From Candidatus Aegiribacteria sp. (GTDB lineage Bacteria; Fermentibacterota; Fermentibacteria; Fermentibacterales; JCC-6), in assembly GCA_030600545.1 (NCBI GenBank), contig JAUVLV010000018.1, positions 1 to 44,138 on the forward strand: DNA of 44,138 bases, in the 5' to 3' direction. The position numbers were made by a program, and so were the translations under genes. Below are positions 1 to 10,000 of the stretch, one piece after another. The notes beneath the pieces were generated by a model. It did no database searches and was not told the DNA's origin. It saw only the letters and a program-made list of their open reading frames with translations. Each line of letters begins with the position of its first letter. The stretch's first letter is position 1.

Positions 1-60
1 GCGCGACGAGAACCAAACCTGTTTGCCCATTGGCGAGTACTCTACGCATCGGCTGAATGA
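1..60 (+). CDS. C-terminal end of group II intron maturase (5' truncated by window)
   Basis: An open frame enters from the window edge and stops at 58-60. The last residues read REPNLFAHWRVLYASAE. I recall an LFAHW-type ending in some bacterial group II intron reverse transcriptase/maturases, but the fragment is too short to prove it alone. The support is its place: the stop codon lies directly before the intron's domain V, exactly where a domain IV-encoded maturase should end. The rest of the protein lies outside the window. Confidence 0.5.
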   Translation, partial: ARREPNLFAHWRVLYASAE

Positions 61-63
61 TAG

Positions 64-137
64 GAGCCGGATGAATGGAGACGTTCACGTCCGGTTCTGA
101 GAGAGCCTGAGGGTGAGATTCCCTTGGGCTACTCGAC
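64..137 (+). ncRNA. Group II intron 3' end: domains V and VI and 3' splice site
   Basis: Bases 64-97 fold into a 34-nt hairpin typical of group II intron domain V. The lower stem pairs GAGCCGGA (64-71) with TCCGGTTC (90-97) and carries the AGC catalytic triad near its 5' end. A two-base CG bulge sits on the 3' side, then an upper stem TGAATG/CGTTCA capped by a GAGA (GNRA) tetraloop. Bases 104-130 form a second hairpin (AGCC...GGCT with inner GGG/CCC), fitting domain VI. The intron should end at the AC of CTACTCGAC (129-137). The 5' part (domains I-IV and most of the maturase) is outside the window. An unpaired branch-point A is not obvious in my fold of domain VI, so the exact pairing there is uncertain. 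Confidence 0.85.
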
Positions 138-374
138 TCCAAAGGCACAGGAGGAGGCCTGGGGCACCAGGATGCCACCGGGAAAGATATCATCGCGACC
201 AGTGGCTTCATGAAGGAACATTGTAAGAGAATCCCACGGACATCTGCAGAGTATTGGCAAGAGTTCCCTGTGATGCAGAAAATGCAGCCTGAGCATCTTC
301 GGAACACGCAACGACCGGTGCCGGTGAGGAACTGGCCTGAAGAGTTCTTCTTCAAGGAAGATTGCACGGTCTAA
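138..374 (+). pseudogene. Unrecognised 3' exon fragment downstream of the intron
   Basis: The frame that runs through the intron end stays open from 117 to the TAA at 372-374. From the predicted splice junction it begins SKGTGGGLGHQD and ends EEFFFKEDCTV. A second open frame, shifted by one base, overlaps its end and runs on to a TGA at about 481-483 (ending SLHRILAKPK). This looks like the tail of a gene interrupted by the intron and then frameshifted. I do not recognise the family. It has no start codon and ribosome binding site of its own, so I treat it as a remnant rather than a working gene. Confidence 0.3.
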
Positions 375-895
375 TGACTTCCTCTTCAAACAGGATGGAC
401 AGAACCCCCTGCACTTGAATGAGAAGGGTCTCAGGTATTCAGCACCGCACTCTTTGCACCGGATCCTGGCAAAGCCGAAATGAGGATCGCCGCATTGTTT
501 AATTTCCCTACGACCTCATCGATGACAGGACGCTAGAAGCCGTAACGTTTTGAGAAGCGTTCGTCATACACATTCCTGAACTCTTCGTAATGGGAATCCA
601 GTAATCTGAACTCAGTACCTGTAATATCCAGACAAAATCTTATCAATTAAATGTCAACCAGACGTGAAAAAGATGAAATCGATACTAGAAATCTAAAGAA
701 TTCTTCGTAGATAATTTATATGTGTTCAATATCTTTCTGAAATTGCAGATGAACAACAAAACCATTAGACTTATAAACAGCAGTTTTTGGATATGAATAA
801 TGCTTGGTGTCAGGGAAATTGATCAGAAATGGATTCAGTTAGCGAACACTGAGCTTTAACGAAGACTTTAAGAATAGCAACAGAAGGGAACCGAT
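375..895. other. AT-rich intergenic stretch, mostly featureless
   Basis: After the exon remnant (open frame ending near 483) I see no coding frame of credible length, no tRNA and no strong terminator. The last part must hold the promoter of the cyclophilin gene; its ribosome binding site (AGAAGGGA) lies a few bases before 896. Confidence 0.4.
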
Positions 896-1375
896 ATGGC
901 AGCACAGTACAGTACTCCGCCGGAGATGAAGATAGATACGGACAGAACGTACCTGTTAACAATTGAAACCGACCGCGGCGCGATAGAGCTGGAATTATTC
1001 CCGGAGTACGCTCCGAAAACCGTTAACAACTTCATCAGTCTCGCTAAGGATGGTTATTACGACGGGGTTACATTTCACAGGGTTATTCCCAATTTCATGA
1101 TACAGGGCGGCGATCCTACCGGAACAGGCAGGGGAGGACCAGGTTACAATTTCGAGGATGAATTTAGTGGAAATCCGCTGAAGCATGAAACCGGCTCATT
1201 GTCCATGGCTAACGCAGGCCCTGGCACCAACGGCAGTCAGTTCTTTATCACTCACGCTCCCCAGCCTCATCTGAATGGAAAACACACCGTATTCGGTAAG
1301 GTTACAACGGGTCAGGACATAGTGGACGCAATCCGCCAGGGTGATGTGATGATTAAGGTATCGGTAGCTGATTGA
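896..1375 (+). CDS. Cyclophilin-type peptidyl-prolyl cis-trans isomerase
   Basis: This is a 159-residue single-domain cyclophilin, which catalyses cis/trans isomerisation of X-Pro bonds during folding. The signature [14 protein letters not shown] (60-73) contains the catalytic Arg62 and Gln70. [14 protein letters not shown] (104-117) supplies the hydrophobic pocket and substrate-binding loop, and [10 protein letters not shown] (125-134) follows. The usual Trp before the LxGKH segment is replaced (PHLNGKH), as in many bacterial forms, which should weaken cyclosporin binding. There is no signal peptide, so it should be cytoplasmic. The start is supported by AGAAGGGA just upstream; Met11 is a possible alternative start. 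It stands 80 bases before the next gene on the same strand and could be co-transcribed with it. The family is certain; the client proteins are unknown. Confidence 0.95.
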   Translation: MAAQYSTPPEMKIDTDRTYLLTIETDRGAIELELFPEYAPKTVNNFISLAKDGYYDGVTFHRVIPNFMIQGGDPTGTGRGGPGYNFEDEFSGNPLKHETGSLSMANAGPGTNGSQFFITHAPQPHLNGKHTVFGKVTTGQDIVDAIRQGDVMIKVSVAD

Positions 1376-1456
1376 GGACTTCAAATTGTAGATATTCAGC
1401 TATGTGGAATCGTACTGATTTATTGAAAGCATTGTACCATACAGGGGAGGACAGAA

Positions 1457-2605
1457 ATGCCTGAAGATATCGTTGATGGAACTGTACCTGTTGAGGAACC
1501 TCAGGGAGAGTTTCAAGGAGAACCTGTCGAGAATACTGTTACGGATGATGTTGCTGCGGACGATTCTAAACCTGAAATTCATGAGATAAGCTGCAGTAAC
1601 TGCGGAGCACCTCTCACATATATGGAAGGCGAGGCTGTTATTACCTGTGAGTACTGCGGCACAACAACGATGCTTGCCGGTTACGACAACATTGTAACGG
1701 TTGAATCTCACTATCTTCTGCCTCCCAAAGTAGGGCGTGATGAAGCCATTGGTATAGCTTCAGGCTGGCTGAAAAAAGGTTTCTACAAATCGAAGGAGCT
1801 TCCCAACAAGGTCAGCTGGAGAGAGACTGAAGCAAGGGTTCTTCCTTACTGGATAGTCCGTTGCACCGGAAATACCCGCTGGAGCGGTCAGCAGAAACGG
1901 ACGAGAACTATAGGCGAGGGAAAGAATAAAAGAACAGAAACGTACTGGGAGCCGGTTCAGGGACGAATTAACGATAATTATACATGGCCCGTTTACGCCA
2001 GGGAAGATACTTCGGAATTCTGGGGAATCAGGAATATGGAACCCGGGCAGCAATGTGTATTTCCCGACTGGGGTAAGTTCATTCTCAGAATCGGAGGTTC
2101 GAAAAAAGCTCCCAACAAGAATCTTCTCGAAGGTAAGATGGATTTTTCCATCGATGAGCTGAAGAAACTCAATATGCAGGAGCATATTATCAACGGGCAG
2201 ATCGTGCAGGAAAGGGCCGAGGCATCCGCAAGGAACAGGATAATAGAACTGCATCAGCAGCAGGCCGAGAGTAAGGCTACAAAGGTTACCGATATAGATA
2301 CAACCATTGATGTTCAGGGCGTTGACCTTGTTTACGTTCCCATCTGGGAGCTTATATACAGTTTTGCGGGTAAGGATTACCATGTACTGGTTGATGCAAG
2401 CCGCCAGGAAGTTCTTTCAGGTGAGGCACCCGTAGGTAAATGGGCGAAAGCTACCATCTTTGACATTGTTTTCCTGCTGATAGCAGCAATATTCGCGGCC
2501 ATAGGGGGCACAGCCGATGGTGCTGCGTGGCCCTGGATAGTGGCAGGAGTTTTCGGCGGAAGCGCTATCGCCTACTCGATCTGGACCGCGACTATGAAGG
2601 AGTAG
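1457..2605 (+). CDS. Zinc-ribbon protein with two C-terminal membrane helices
   Basis: This 382-residue protein has an acidic, low-complexity N-terminus (1-44). A zinc ribbon follows, made of two CxxC knuckles (Cys46/Cys49 in CSNCG and Cys64/Cys67 in CEYCG). Next comes a long soluble region rich in Trp and Tyr (about 75-335), then two hydrophobic helices at about 335-375 separated by a short GGTADGAAWPW turn. The topology suggests a membrane-anchored protein with its zinc domain in the cytoplasm. The middle region holds a basic, threonine-rich stretch (KRTRTIGEGKNKRTETYWEP) that could be a loop or an interaction surface. The ribosome binding site GGGGAGG lies 9 bases before the ATG. The gene converges on the lipoprotein gene at 2614 with only 8 bases between them. 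I do not know its function; similar zinc-ribbon/TM proteins occur in archaea and poorly studied bacteria. Confidence 0.8.
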   Translation: MPEDIVDGTVPVEEPQGEFQGEPVENTVTDDVAADDSKPEIHEISCSNCGAPLTYMEGEAVITCEYCGTTTMLAGYDNIVTVESHYLLPPKVGRDEAIGIASGWLKKGFYKSKELPNKVSWRETEARVLPYWIVRCTGNTRWSGQQKRTRTIGEGKNKRTETYWEPVQGRINDNYTWPVYAREDTSEFWGIRNMEPGQQCVFPDWGKFILRIGGSKKAPNKNLLEGKMDFSIDELKKLNMQEHIINGQIVQERAEASARNRIIELHQQQAESKATKVTDIDTTIDVQGVDLVYVPIWELIYSFAGKDYHVLVDASRQEVLSGEAPVGKWAKATIFDIVFLLIAAIFAAIGGTADGAAWPWIVAGVFGGSAIAYSIWTATMKE

Positions 2606-2613
2606 AGGATAGT

Positions 2614-3723
2614 TTAATCCTGCTTCAGTTCAAGTCTGTATAGCCTTGGATAATCTTCGGGCCAGGGATCCCAGGCTAAAATACCGTACCTGTTTACTTC
2701 AAAGTACATAAGTACTGAGTCTGGAAAAACGTTACAGTACACTTCGCGGATCTTCTCTCCTTCAGGCGAGAATACATCCCACATCAGTTCGTTGGATGTT
2801 CCCCTCTGAGCCCACAGGTTACCGCCGGAATCAACACCCATTCTTTCCACCTGTGGAAGATACTCAGGCCTGTCACCGTAAATCACCTGATTATTACCTT
2901 CACCGTCACCGATCATGAAAGAGACAATGGGAAACTGAGCGGTTCTTACCATCTCTTCAAGGCTCACTCTGGCAGCTTCGGATAGAATTGAATCAATTAA
3001 TTGACCTTCGAGATTATATACCTCTATCTCATAGTCATCATTACACATTCTTGAGAGGTAAACCAGATCTTTTTCTCCTCCGGTAACGGTTACATACCCC
3101 TGTTTGAAATCGTAAGATTCATCTGGATAAGTGAAAAGATGAGAAAGGAGAATTGCTGCCGGCTCTTCACGCATACCTTCCCATATATCCATTTCAAAGC
3201 CCATTTTGAATGAATCCTCCAGGTAAGTGTAAATACTTGAGTAAACCACGAAGCAGGAATCCCCCGCGGCAGTCATGGCCAGTGCTCCGCCTCCCGTCCC
3301 TGAGTTCGGGCGACTGCCAAGGTATTCACCTTCTGAAGAGAAAAAACAGACTTCACGGTCAATGGCATCGAATACAATTATCCTACCATCTCCGAGAACG
3401 GTCATCTGATTTGGTCTGTTGAATTTACCCGGAGCTTCACCCAGCCCACCGAATGAGAAAACAAAATCCCCATTCGAATCAAAAATGGAAACTGTCCCTC
3501 TGATTCCATCGAGAAGTACTACTCGACCATCAGGTAGAGCCTCTGCTTTCGCGATGGAGCCTATCATGTAACAGCTGTCGCCCATGAGGACACCGATGGA
3601 ATCGGTAACGATCAGCGTATCGATACCTGTTTCAATAATATCTTCCTGTGGAACTGCGGGTTCTTCACCACCGCAAGCTAGAAATAGTATCAATGTGACT
3701 ACAAGACATACGGCAATTTTCAT
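2614..3723 (-). CDS. Lipoprotein with six-bladed (NHL-like) beta-propeller
   Basis: The protein has 369 residues. The N-terminus is a lipoprotein signal peptide with lipobox LFLAC; the modified residue is Cys17, followed by GGEE. The body carries repeated propeller-blade motifs of the form 'LPDGRVVLLDGIRGTVSIFDSNGDF', 'LGDGRIIVFDAIDREVCFFSSEGEY' and 'DSGGNLWAQ...VFSPEGEK', which fit a six-bladed NHL/TolB-like propeller anchored to a membrane by lipid. A phrase like EAPGKFNRPNQM is typical of NHL blades. Such proteins bind partners or polysaccharide; no catalytic residues are apparent. The start is well supported by GGGGGAA five bases upstream. It is divergent from the RND operon across a 313-base region and convergent with the zinc-ribbon gene. 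Confidence 0.8.
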   Translation of the reverse strand: MKIAVCLVVTLILFLACGGEEPAVPQEDIIETGIDTLIVTDSIGVLMGDSCYMIGSIAKAEALPDGRVVLLDGIRGTVSIFDSNGDFVFSFGGLGEAPGKFNRPNQMTVLGDGRIIVFDAIDREVCFFSSEGEYLGSRPNSGTGGGALAMTAAGDSCFVVYSSIYTYLEDSFKMGFEMDIWEGMREEPAAILLSHLFTYPDESYDFKQGYVTVTGGEKDLVYLSRMCNDDYEIEVYNLEGQLIDSILSEAARVSLEEMVRTAQFPIVSFMIGDGEGNNQVIYGDRPEYLPQVERMGVDSGGNLWAQRGTSNELMWDVFSPEGEKIREVYCNVFPDSVLMYFEVNRYGILAWDPWPEDYPRLYRLELKQD

Positions 3724-4036
3724 TTAATTCCCCCTATACAGTTTTGATTAACAGATTGGTAATTCTGATATATGTTCAAGGGCAGTATTTCAGTCAACAT
3801 TCTATTCGGATTCAGGAATGGAACTCCAGTATCTTACCGGGATAGTACAAGCATGTAAGCACTGATTATTCCTGAACATATCGAATTCGAATTTTTTACA
3901 CTGTTTTTTTAATATTTATGTACAGTTAAACATAGCAAGTACATAGAATAAAAACATGTTCGATTCTTTGCGAAAAACGATTTTCTGATGTATTGTTTAC
4001 CAGTATAAATCAAAAGAACGAACGGGGGTTGTTCCG
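3724..4036. promoter_or_regulatory. Divergent promoter region between the propeller lipoprotein and the RND operon
   Basis: This 313-base AT-rich region separates genes reading outward on both strands, so it must hold both promoters. Reading toward the RND operon, TTGCGA (3968-3973) is followed after 17 bases by TATTGT (3991-3996), a fair sigma-70-like pair. A TATAAA at 4004-4009 is an alternative -10. A ribosome binding site GGGGG (4024-4028) precedes the GTG start at 4037. I see no clear operator palindrome. The promoter assignment is by eye only. Confidence 0.35.
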
Positions 4037-7000
4037 GTGAAGCTTACCCACAATGCCATCTCCAGACCTGTTGCAGTTACAGTTCTCTCCATAGTTGCTG
4101 CCCTTCTCGGAGCAGTCGCGGTGATGAAAATGCCGGTGGACCTTCTTCCTTCTGTCGAATATCCCAGGCTTACTATAGAAACCACTTATCCGTCATCAAG
4201 CCCGTACGAGGTTGAACGCCTGGTTACAGACCCCCTTGAGAATGCGGTAGCAGGAGTACGCGGGCTGCGGAGTTACACTTCCAGGTCTTACGGAGACAGA
4301 AGCCGTGTTACGCTTGAGTTCGACTGGGGCGCAAGGATGGACTTCACCAGGCTGGAAGTCAGAGAGAAGCTGGATGTAGCCGGATGGTCCCTTCCCGATG
4401 AGGCGGGAAGGCCAACGATCGTAGATTACGACCCTTCGCGAAGGCCATTCATGGAAATACTCATGACCATGGAATCGGGAGACTGGACAGAAGTCACTGA
4501 TTTTGCCAGAAGGATTGTAACCACCAGAATCGATCAAGCCAAAGGTGTGGCCGGATGTGAAATTCAGGGTGAGGCCGAACCAGCTGTTTTCGTGCGATTA
4601 AGGGAAGGTGTTGTTGAAGAACTTAACCTTGATCCCAAGTTAATATCCCAGGCTCTACAGGGGGCTAACGTATCCATGTCCGGAGGGCTTGTCCGTGACG
4701 GACAAAGGGAGTATTTCCTGTCCCTTGAAGGTGAGTTTTCAAGTATTGAAGACGTTGAAAGCACCGTAATAGGAATAAGAGGCACAACACCACTGTTGCT
4801 GAGCGATGTTGCAGAGGTTTCCCTTGGCGAAAAACCCGTTACCGAATGGGCGAGTTTCAACGGTGAGCGATGTCTTATTATCCGCGTAAGGAAAATGGCT
4901 GAAGCCAACACTGTTGAGGTTGCAAGGGAAGTTGCGGAACTCGTTGAAGAACTGGGCGGGGAATACGAGGCACTTGAACTTGAAATAATACAGAACGACG
5001 CTGAATTTATAGAAGATTCAATAGGTGAAGTAATCGAGGCTCTTATTCTTGGCGGTCTTCTCGCTTTCGGAGTTCTCTTTTTCTTCCTGAGAGACTGGAG
5101 AAGTCCTCTGATACTGGGCCTTTCACTTCCGCTGAGTATCGCCATCGCACTTTTCTTCCTTTTTATGTCGGGCGTAACTCTTAATATCATGTCACTTGGC
5201 GGTCTTGCCCTTGGAACCGGATTACTTGTTGACAATGCGGTGGTTGTGCTGGAGGCCATATACAGGCGGCGGGAAAACGGTGAAAAAGCATTCAGCGGAG
5301 CCAATTCCGGCACATCAGAAGTCGGCAAGGCCATTACAGCAAGCACGCTTACTACACTTATTGTTTTCTTCCCGGTTGTATACATGGAGGGGATAACCAG
5401 CCAGCTGTTCCGTGATCAGGCTCTGGCAGTGGGATTTGCTCTGCTAGCAAGTCTTCTTGTAGCAGTTACTGTTATTCCAACTCTTACAGCAAGGATCAGA
5501 AAGATTAAGACAGGCAGCGATATAACAACAAGGCTTAAGGATCGGTACGCCAATATCATGAAGAAGGCTCTCAAACATCCCGTAGCCATTATGACCGGAG
5601 TAATTGCGATATTTTTGATTGCGCTGCTTGCGGGGCTGGGGCTTCCAATGCAGCTTCTTCCAAGCACACCGGTTGACCAGCTGGAGATTTCATATTCAGC
5701 TCCCAGGGGTACATCCATGCAGCAGATGATCGAGCTTTCCGCCGAGGTCACAGGGCTGGCTATATCTTCCGGCGCCGACTGGGTTTCCGGACGCAGCGGA
5801 GTTCGATCAGCAGAGGGCGTGGACGCTGTCCTTACGGCCTCATACCCATCTCCGGAGGATGCAGCAGATGCCATGCCGGTGCTCAGAAATACCTGGAATT
5901 CCATGTTCAGTTTTCCCATTACAGTTGAAAAGCGGGAATCCCTTCTTGGTGAGATACTCGGCGGTGGAAGTTCCTTTACCGTCTATCTTGAGGGGGAGAG
6001 TATCGATGCTGATCTGATGGCAGCTGAAGGACTTGCGGCTATACTGTCGCAGTATGAGGGAGTTGAGTCGGCAGATGTTCAGTACCTTCCGGGCAAACCG
6101 GAAATGGTCCTTGATCTTGACCAGGAACTGCTGAACCTGTACGGATTGACTGCGAACGATGTTGCTGATTTTGTGGAAAGTTTATCAAGAGGCATTACGG
6201 CAACCACTTATTACAGGCAGGATGAAAGGGTGGATGTTGTCCTTCTCGCAGGGAGCGGTGAGGGGATACCTACGGATTCGCTTCTTGCCAGGTCAATACC
6301 TACTTCATCCGGACTTCTATTGTTGAACAGGATCTGTGAACCGTACAGGCAGCAGACACCCGGCTTCATTGAACACAACCAGGGAAACCGCGCGGTGGGT
6401 GTTCAGGTGCAGGGATCGGGAAGCAACCTGGCAAGGATATCAAATGAAGTGGCTGCCGCCGCGGATACACTGCTCTGGGAGGTTCCCGTTCAGCTGAGGC
6501 AGGGCGATGAGATAGAGGAGATGAACAGAACTACATCGAGTCTGGTGCTTGCCGCACTGCTTGCCATCGGTCTGGTTTACGTTCTGCTCGCGACCCAGTT
6601 TGAATCCTTCAGGGAACCCTTTGTGATTATGTTTACCGTTCCTCTTGGGATCATTGGCGTCGTCATCGGTCTGGGCCTTTTCGGTCAGAGCTGGAACGCA
6701 CTTTCAGGCATTGGGCTCGTGGTACTATGCGGTATTGTTGTTAATGACGGAATTCTTCTGGTCGAGAGAATAGGCCAGCTCAGAAAGCAGGGGCTTGCAA
6801 AGAACAATGCCATCATTCAAGCAGGAAGAGATCGATTCAGACCTGTGCTTATGACGACTGTAACAACTGTACTTGGTCTTCTTCCCATGGCAATTGGATT
6901 CGGTTCGGGAGCAAGTCTCCGCCAGCCTCTCGCGATTGCGGTAATTGGAGGGATATCGGTAGCCACTGCGCTGACACTGATAGTTGTTCCCATCCTGTAC

Positions 7001-7042
7001 AGGCTGCTTTCCGGAAAGAGGGATACAGTTGTCGATGGTTGA
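4037..7042 (+). CDS. RND-family efflux transporter, inner-membrane subunit 1
   Basis: At 1001 residues it is close to the usual length of AcrB/HAE-type pumps, which drive export of amphiphilic compounds by proton influx. It opens with the standard TM1 (about 10-30) ending KMPVDLLPSVEYP, followed by a first periplasmic domain. TM2-TM6 lie at about 335-490, with the TM4 motif GTGLLVDNAVVVLEAI. A second periplasmic domain precedes TM8-TM12 near the C-terminus, with the TM10 motif GIVVNDGILLVERI. Compared with AcrB, the relay pair Asp407-Asp408 is Asp-Asn here and the Lys940 position is Asn. These substitutions are common in the HAE1-like branch, but they mean the proton path differs from AcrB. 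GTG start with GGGGG upstream. It overlaps the next pump gene by 8 bases, so the two are translationally coupled. Confidence 0.93.
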   Translation: MKLTHNAISRPVAVTVLSIVAALLGAVAVMKMPVDLLPSVEYPRLTIETTYPSSSPYEVERLVTDPLENAVAGVRGLRSYTSRSYGDRSRVTLEFDWGARMDFTRLEVREKLDVAGWSLPDEAGRPTIVDYDPSRRPFMEILMTMESGDWTEVTDFARRIVTTRIDQAKGVAGCEIQGEAEPAVFVRLREGVVEELNLDPKLISQALQGANVSMSGGLVRDGQREYFLSLEGEFSSIEDVESTVIGIRGTTPLLLSDVAEVSLGEKPVTEWASFNGERCLIIRVRKMAEANTVEVAREVAELVEELGGEYEALELEIIQNDAEFIEDSIGEVIEALILGGLLAFGVLFFFLRDWRSPLILGLSLPLSIAIALFFLFMSGVTLNIMSLGGLALGTGLLVDNAVVVLEAIYRRRENGEKAFSGANSGTSEVGKAITASTLTTLIVFFPVVYMEGITSQLFRDQALAVGFALLASLLVAVTVIPTLTARIRKIKTGSDITTRLKDRYANIMKKALKHPVAIMTGVIAIFLIALLAGLGLPMQLLPSTPVDQLEISYSAPRGTSMQQMIELSAEVTGLAISSGADWVSGRSGVRSAEGVDAVLTASYPSPEDAADAMPVLRNTWNSMFSFPITVEKRESLLGEILGGGSSFTVYLEGESIDADLMAAEGLAAILSQYEGVESADVQYLPGKPEMVLDLDQELLNLYGLTANDVADFVESLSRGITATTYYRQDERVDVVLLAGSGEGIPTDSLLARSIPTSSGLLLLNRICEPYRQQTPGFIEHNQGNRAVGVQVQGSGSNLARISNEVAAAADTLLWEVPVQLRQGDEIEEMNRTTSSLVLAALLAIGLVYVLLATQFESFREPFVIMFTVPLGIIGVVIGLGLFGQSWNALSGIGLVVLCGIVVNDGILLVERIGQLRKQGLAKNNAIIQAGRDRFRPVLMTTVTTVLGLLPMAIGFGSGASLRQPLAIAVIGGISVATALTLIVVPILYRLLSGKRDTVVDG

Positions 7043-10000
7043 TCTGGTTCTCCGCAGACCGCGGGGGACAGCAGTAATTTTCGCAGCCCTTCTTGTCCTT
7101 GCGATAGTCTCTTTCAACAGGGTGCCGATAGAGGGAACACCTGACGCTACATTGCCTACATTGAATATCTCCGCTTACTGGTCGGGAGCTGATCCCGAAG
7201 CTATCTGCGAACAGGTTACCCGTCCCATCGAAGATGTTGCCAGGGAAGTAAAGGGTGTTATAGAGGTTTCTTCCACTTCGAGGCCAGGCAACAGCAGCGT
7301 AAAAGTATCCTTTGAAAAAGGAACGGATATGGACGTTGCGTCAATGGAGCTCACCGAGAGGATTTCGTTTCTCCGGGATGAGCTGCCCGACGCTGTAATG
7401 ATAGGAAGCGTTACCCAGGCCGTTCCCAGGGAACTTACCAGCGAAGGGTTCCTGATCTACGCCATCACAGGAGCCGAGCCTTCCGTACTCAAACAGATTG
7501 CCGATGATATTATCGTTCCAAGGATCGAGCGCATCGAGGGTATCAGCTCGGTAATCGTTGAAGGCCTTGGTCAGCAGGAAATCGTTTTGGACATAGACCG
7601 CGACGCACTGAACTCTCTTGACCTTACCCTCATCGAAGTTGCCGGTGCAGTTACTAACGGTATTGTGGACAGAAACGCGGGTGTAGCCGTAGACACCTCG
7701 GGACTCGAAGCGGTCATTCGGCTTTCAACCGTTCCTGCGAATGTGGCTGAATTGAAGGATCTTGTCGTTTCAAGCAGGGGCGGAAGGTTCGTTACACTGT
7801 CCGATGTCACCAGCAGAATACTGGTGGATTACAATACCAGTGAAAATTTCATATACAGATACAACGGAATGGATCAGGTAAGCCTTCAGATAGACCGAAG
7901 CTCCTCAAGTAATGCAGTCCGTGCAGCAGGGCTGGTAAAGAAGGAGATTGAGGAACTTGAGGCTGACCTGCCTGAAGGTATAGAACTCAATCTTAATGAG
8001 GATGGCACAGAGGGAATAACCAAAGATCTTAAGGATCTTTCCTGGAGAGCCCTTATTTCACTTATTCTGATTGTTCTCATTCTGCTTCTCCTGAATCACA
8101 GCCCCCTTTCGACACCATTGATAATAAGTTCAATCGTTTTCTCCGCTGCTATGGCGATTACAGCAGTGTACCTTGCGGGTTACAGTATCAATATACTTAC
8201 ACTCAGCGCCCTTGCAATCGCGTTCGGGCTTCTCGTTGACGGTGCTGTTGTTGTGCTTGAGGCTATAGGTTACCGCAGAAGACATGGAATGTCCCCTATT
8301 GAAGCGGCCGGCATAGGCGCGAAGGAAGTAGCCATGCCCATTCTGGGAGGCATACTCACTACAATGGTGGCCATGGTTCCGCTTCTGGCCAGTGAAGGTA
8401 TTCTGAAACTTTATTATCAGCCTTTCGCCTTTACCATAGCCGCCACACTTACGGCTTCCTATTTCATCTGTCTTACTCTGGTTCCTTCGATAGCGGGAAG
8501 ATGGAAATCGAATAAATGGTACAGGGAAAGAAAATGGGACAGGCATCTTGCCAGAATGATAGCGGTTCTCCATCATCGCCCGCTGATAGCTGTAATCCTT
8601 GCTATACTGCTTGTTGGTGGAGCGGTTTACGTGTTCCTTGCAAAGGTTGAAAAGGGAGAGGAATGGGGCTTCAGCTTCGATGTGGATTACATACTGGTAT
8701 GGATGCAGTTCCCCCCGGGAACGCCACAGGATGTTGTGGATGAAGCGGCAAAAGGTTTTGAGGCAATTCTGGCAAACAGGGAGGGTATCGAATCTACAAG
8801 AACTTCCGTTTACGGCGAGAGTGCGAATATCTACTCGATTCTCACCGAAGAGGCTGTTGAAACGGGGTACGGCCTTCAGATCGAGGCCGAAGCGGTGGCT
8901 TATGCTACGACCCTTGGCGGTACCCGGAGCGTTTATGTCAGGGGTATGAATCCAGAACCATACTGGAGAAGTACCCGAAGCGCGGGGATGATGCAGACCA
9001 TCGAACTTCGGGGTTTCGATTACCAAGGGCTCAAGGATATTGCTCTGGCCATGCAGATCATGCTGGAGAGACATCCCAGAGTCGGGGAAGTCAATATAAA
9101 CTGGGATCCCAGAAACCCCGAGCGGAACCAGCTCGCGGTGGTTTTCGACAGGCAGGAGCTTGCGGATCTGGGTGTAAATCCCTACCAGATATTTCAGGCT
9201 TTCAGATACAACCTTGCCGGTGGGTACGGCAGAGAGATTCAGATAGGTGATGAAAGCATCGATATGACATTCAGAATAGACGGGATGGAAAACCCCGAAT
9301 TGTCCGACGTTCTGGAAAGCCGCATAATGACAGTCGGCGGTACTATGGAACTGGGCGACGTAATCCGGATCGATACTCTCGATGTGCAGGGTTCAGTGGA
9401 AAGGGAAAACGGAGAGTACATCCGTACAATTGCCTATTCGTTCATGGGAGCTGAAAGAATGGCTGCCCGTTTCAGGGTCTCACTTCTTGACAATCTTGAA
9501 CTTCCATCGGGATACAGAGTCTACGAGGAGGAGTACGTACCATTCTGGCTGCAGGATGATGATACTGACATGAATCTTATCGTACTGCTTGCGATAATAG
9601 CCGTATTTGCCGTTACCGCGATTGTATTCGAGTCTTTCACAGCTCCCCTTTACATACTGGCGGTCATACCCATGGCCCTTGTGGGAGTCGTTGCCGGTTT
9701 CTGGATATTTGACAGGGTTTTTTCTCCGCAGGCTTACGTAGGGAGCGTTTTCCTCGTTGGAATTGCGGTTAACAATTCAATATTGCTGGTAGACAGTTTT
9801 GAGAAGAAGAAGAAAACCGGCATGGATATCAAAAAAGCTGCTGACATGGTGGTCGCGGAAAGGTTAAGGCCCATTCTGCAGACCAGTGCCACGACGATTC
9901 TGGGGCTCCTCCCGCTGGTTCTGTGGCCCATGCAGCAGTCCAACGATCTATGGGAGAATTTGTCATTCACAGTTGTGTGTGGCATGCTCATTTCTACTCC

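Noticed and set aside
4564-5385. A 273-codon minus-strand frame inside the first RND pump gene
   Set aside because: Serine- and proline-rich antisense shadow of a well-conserved pump region.
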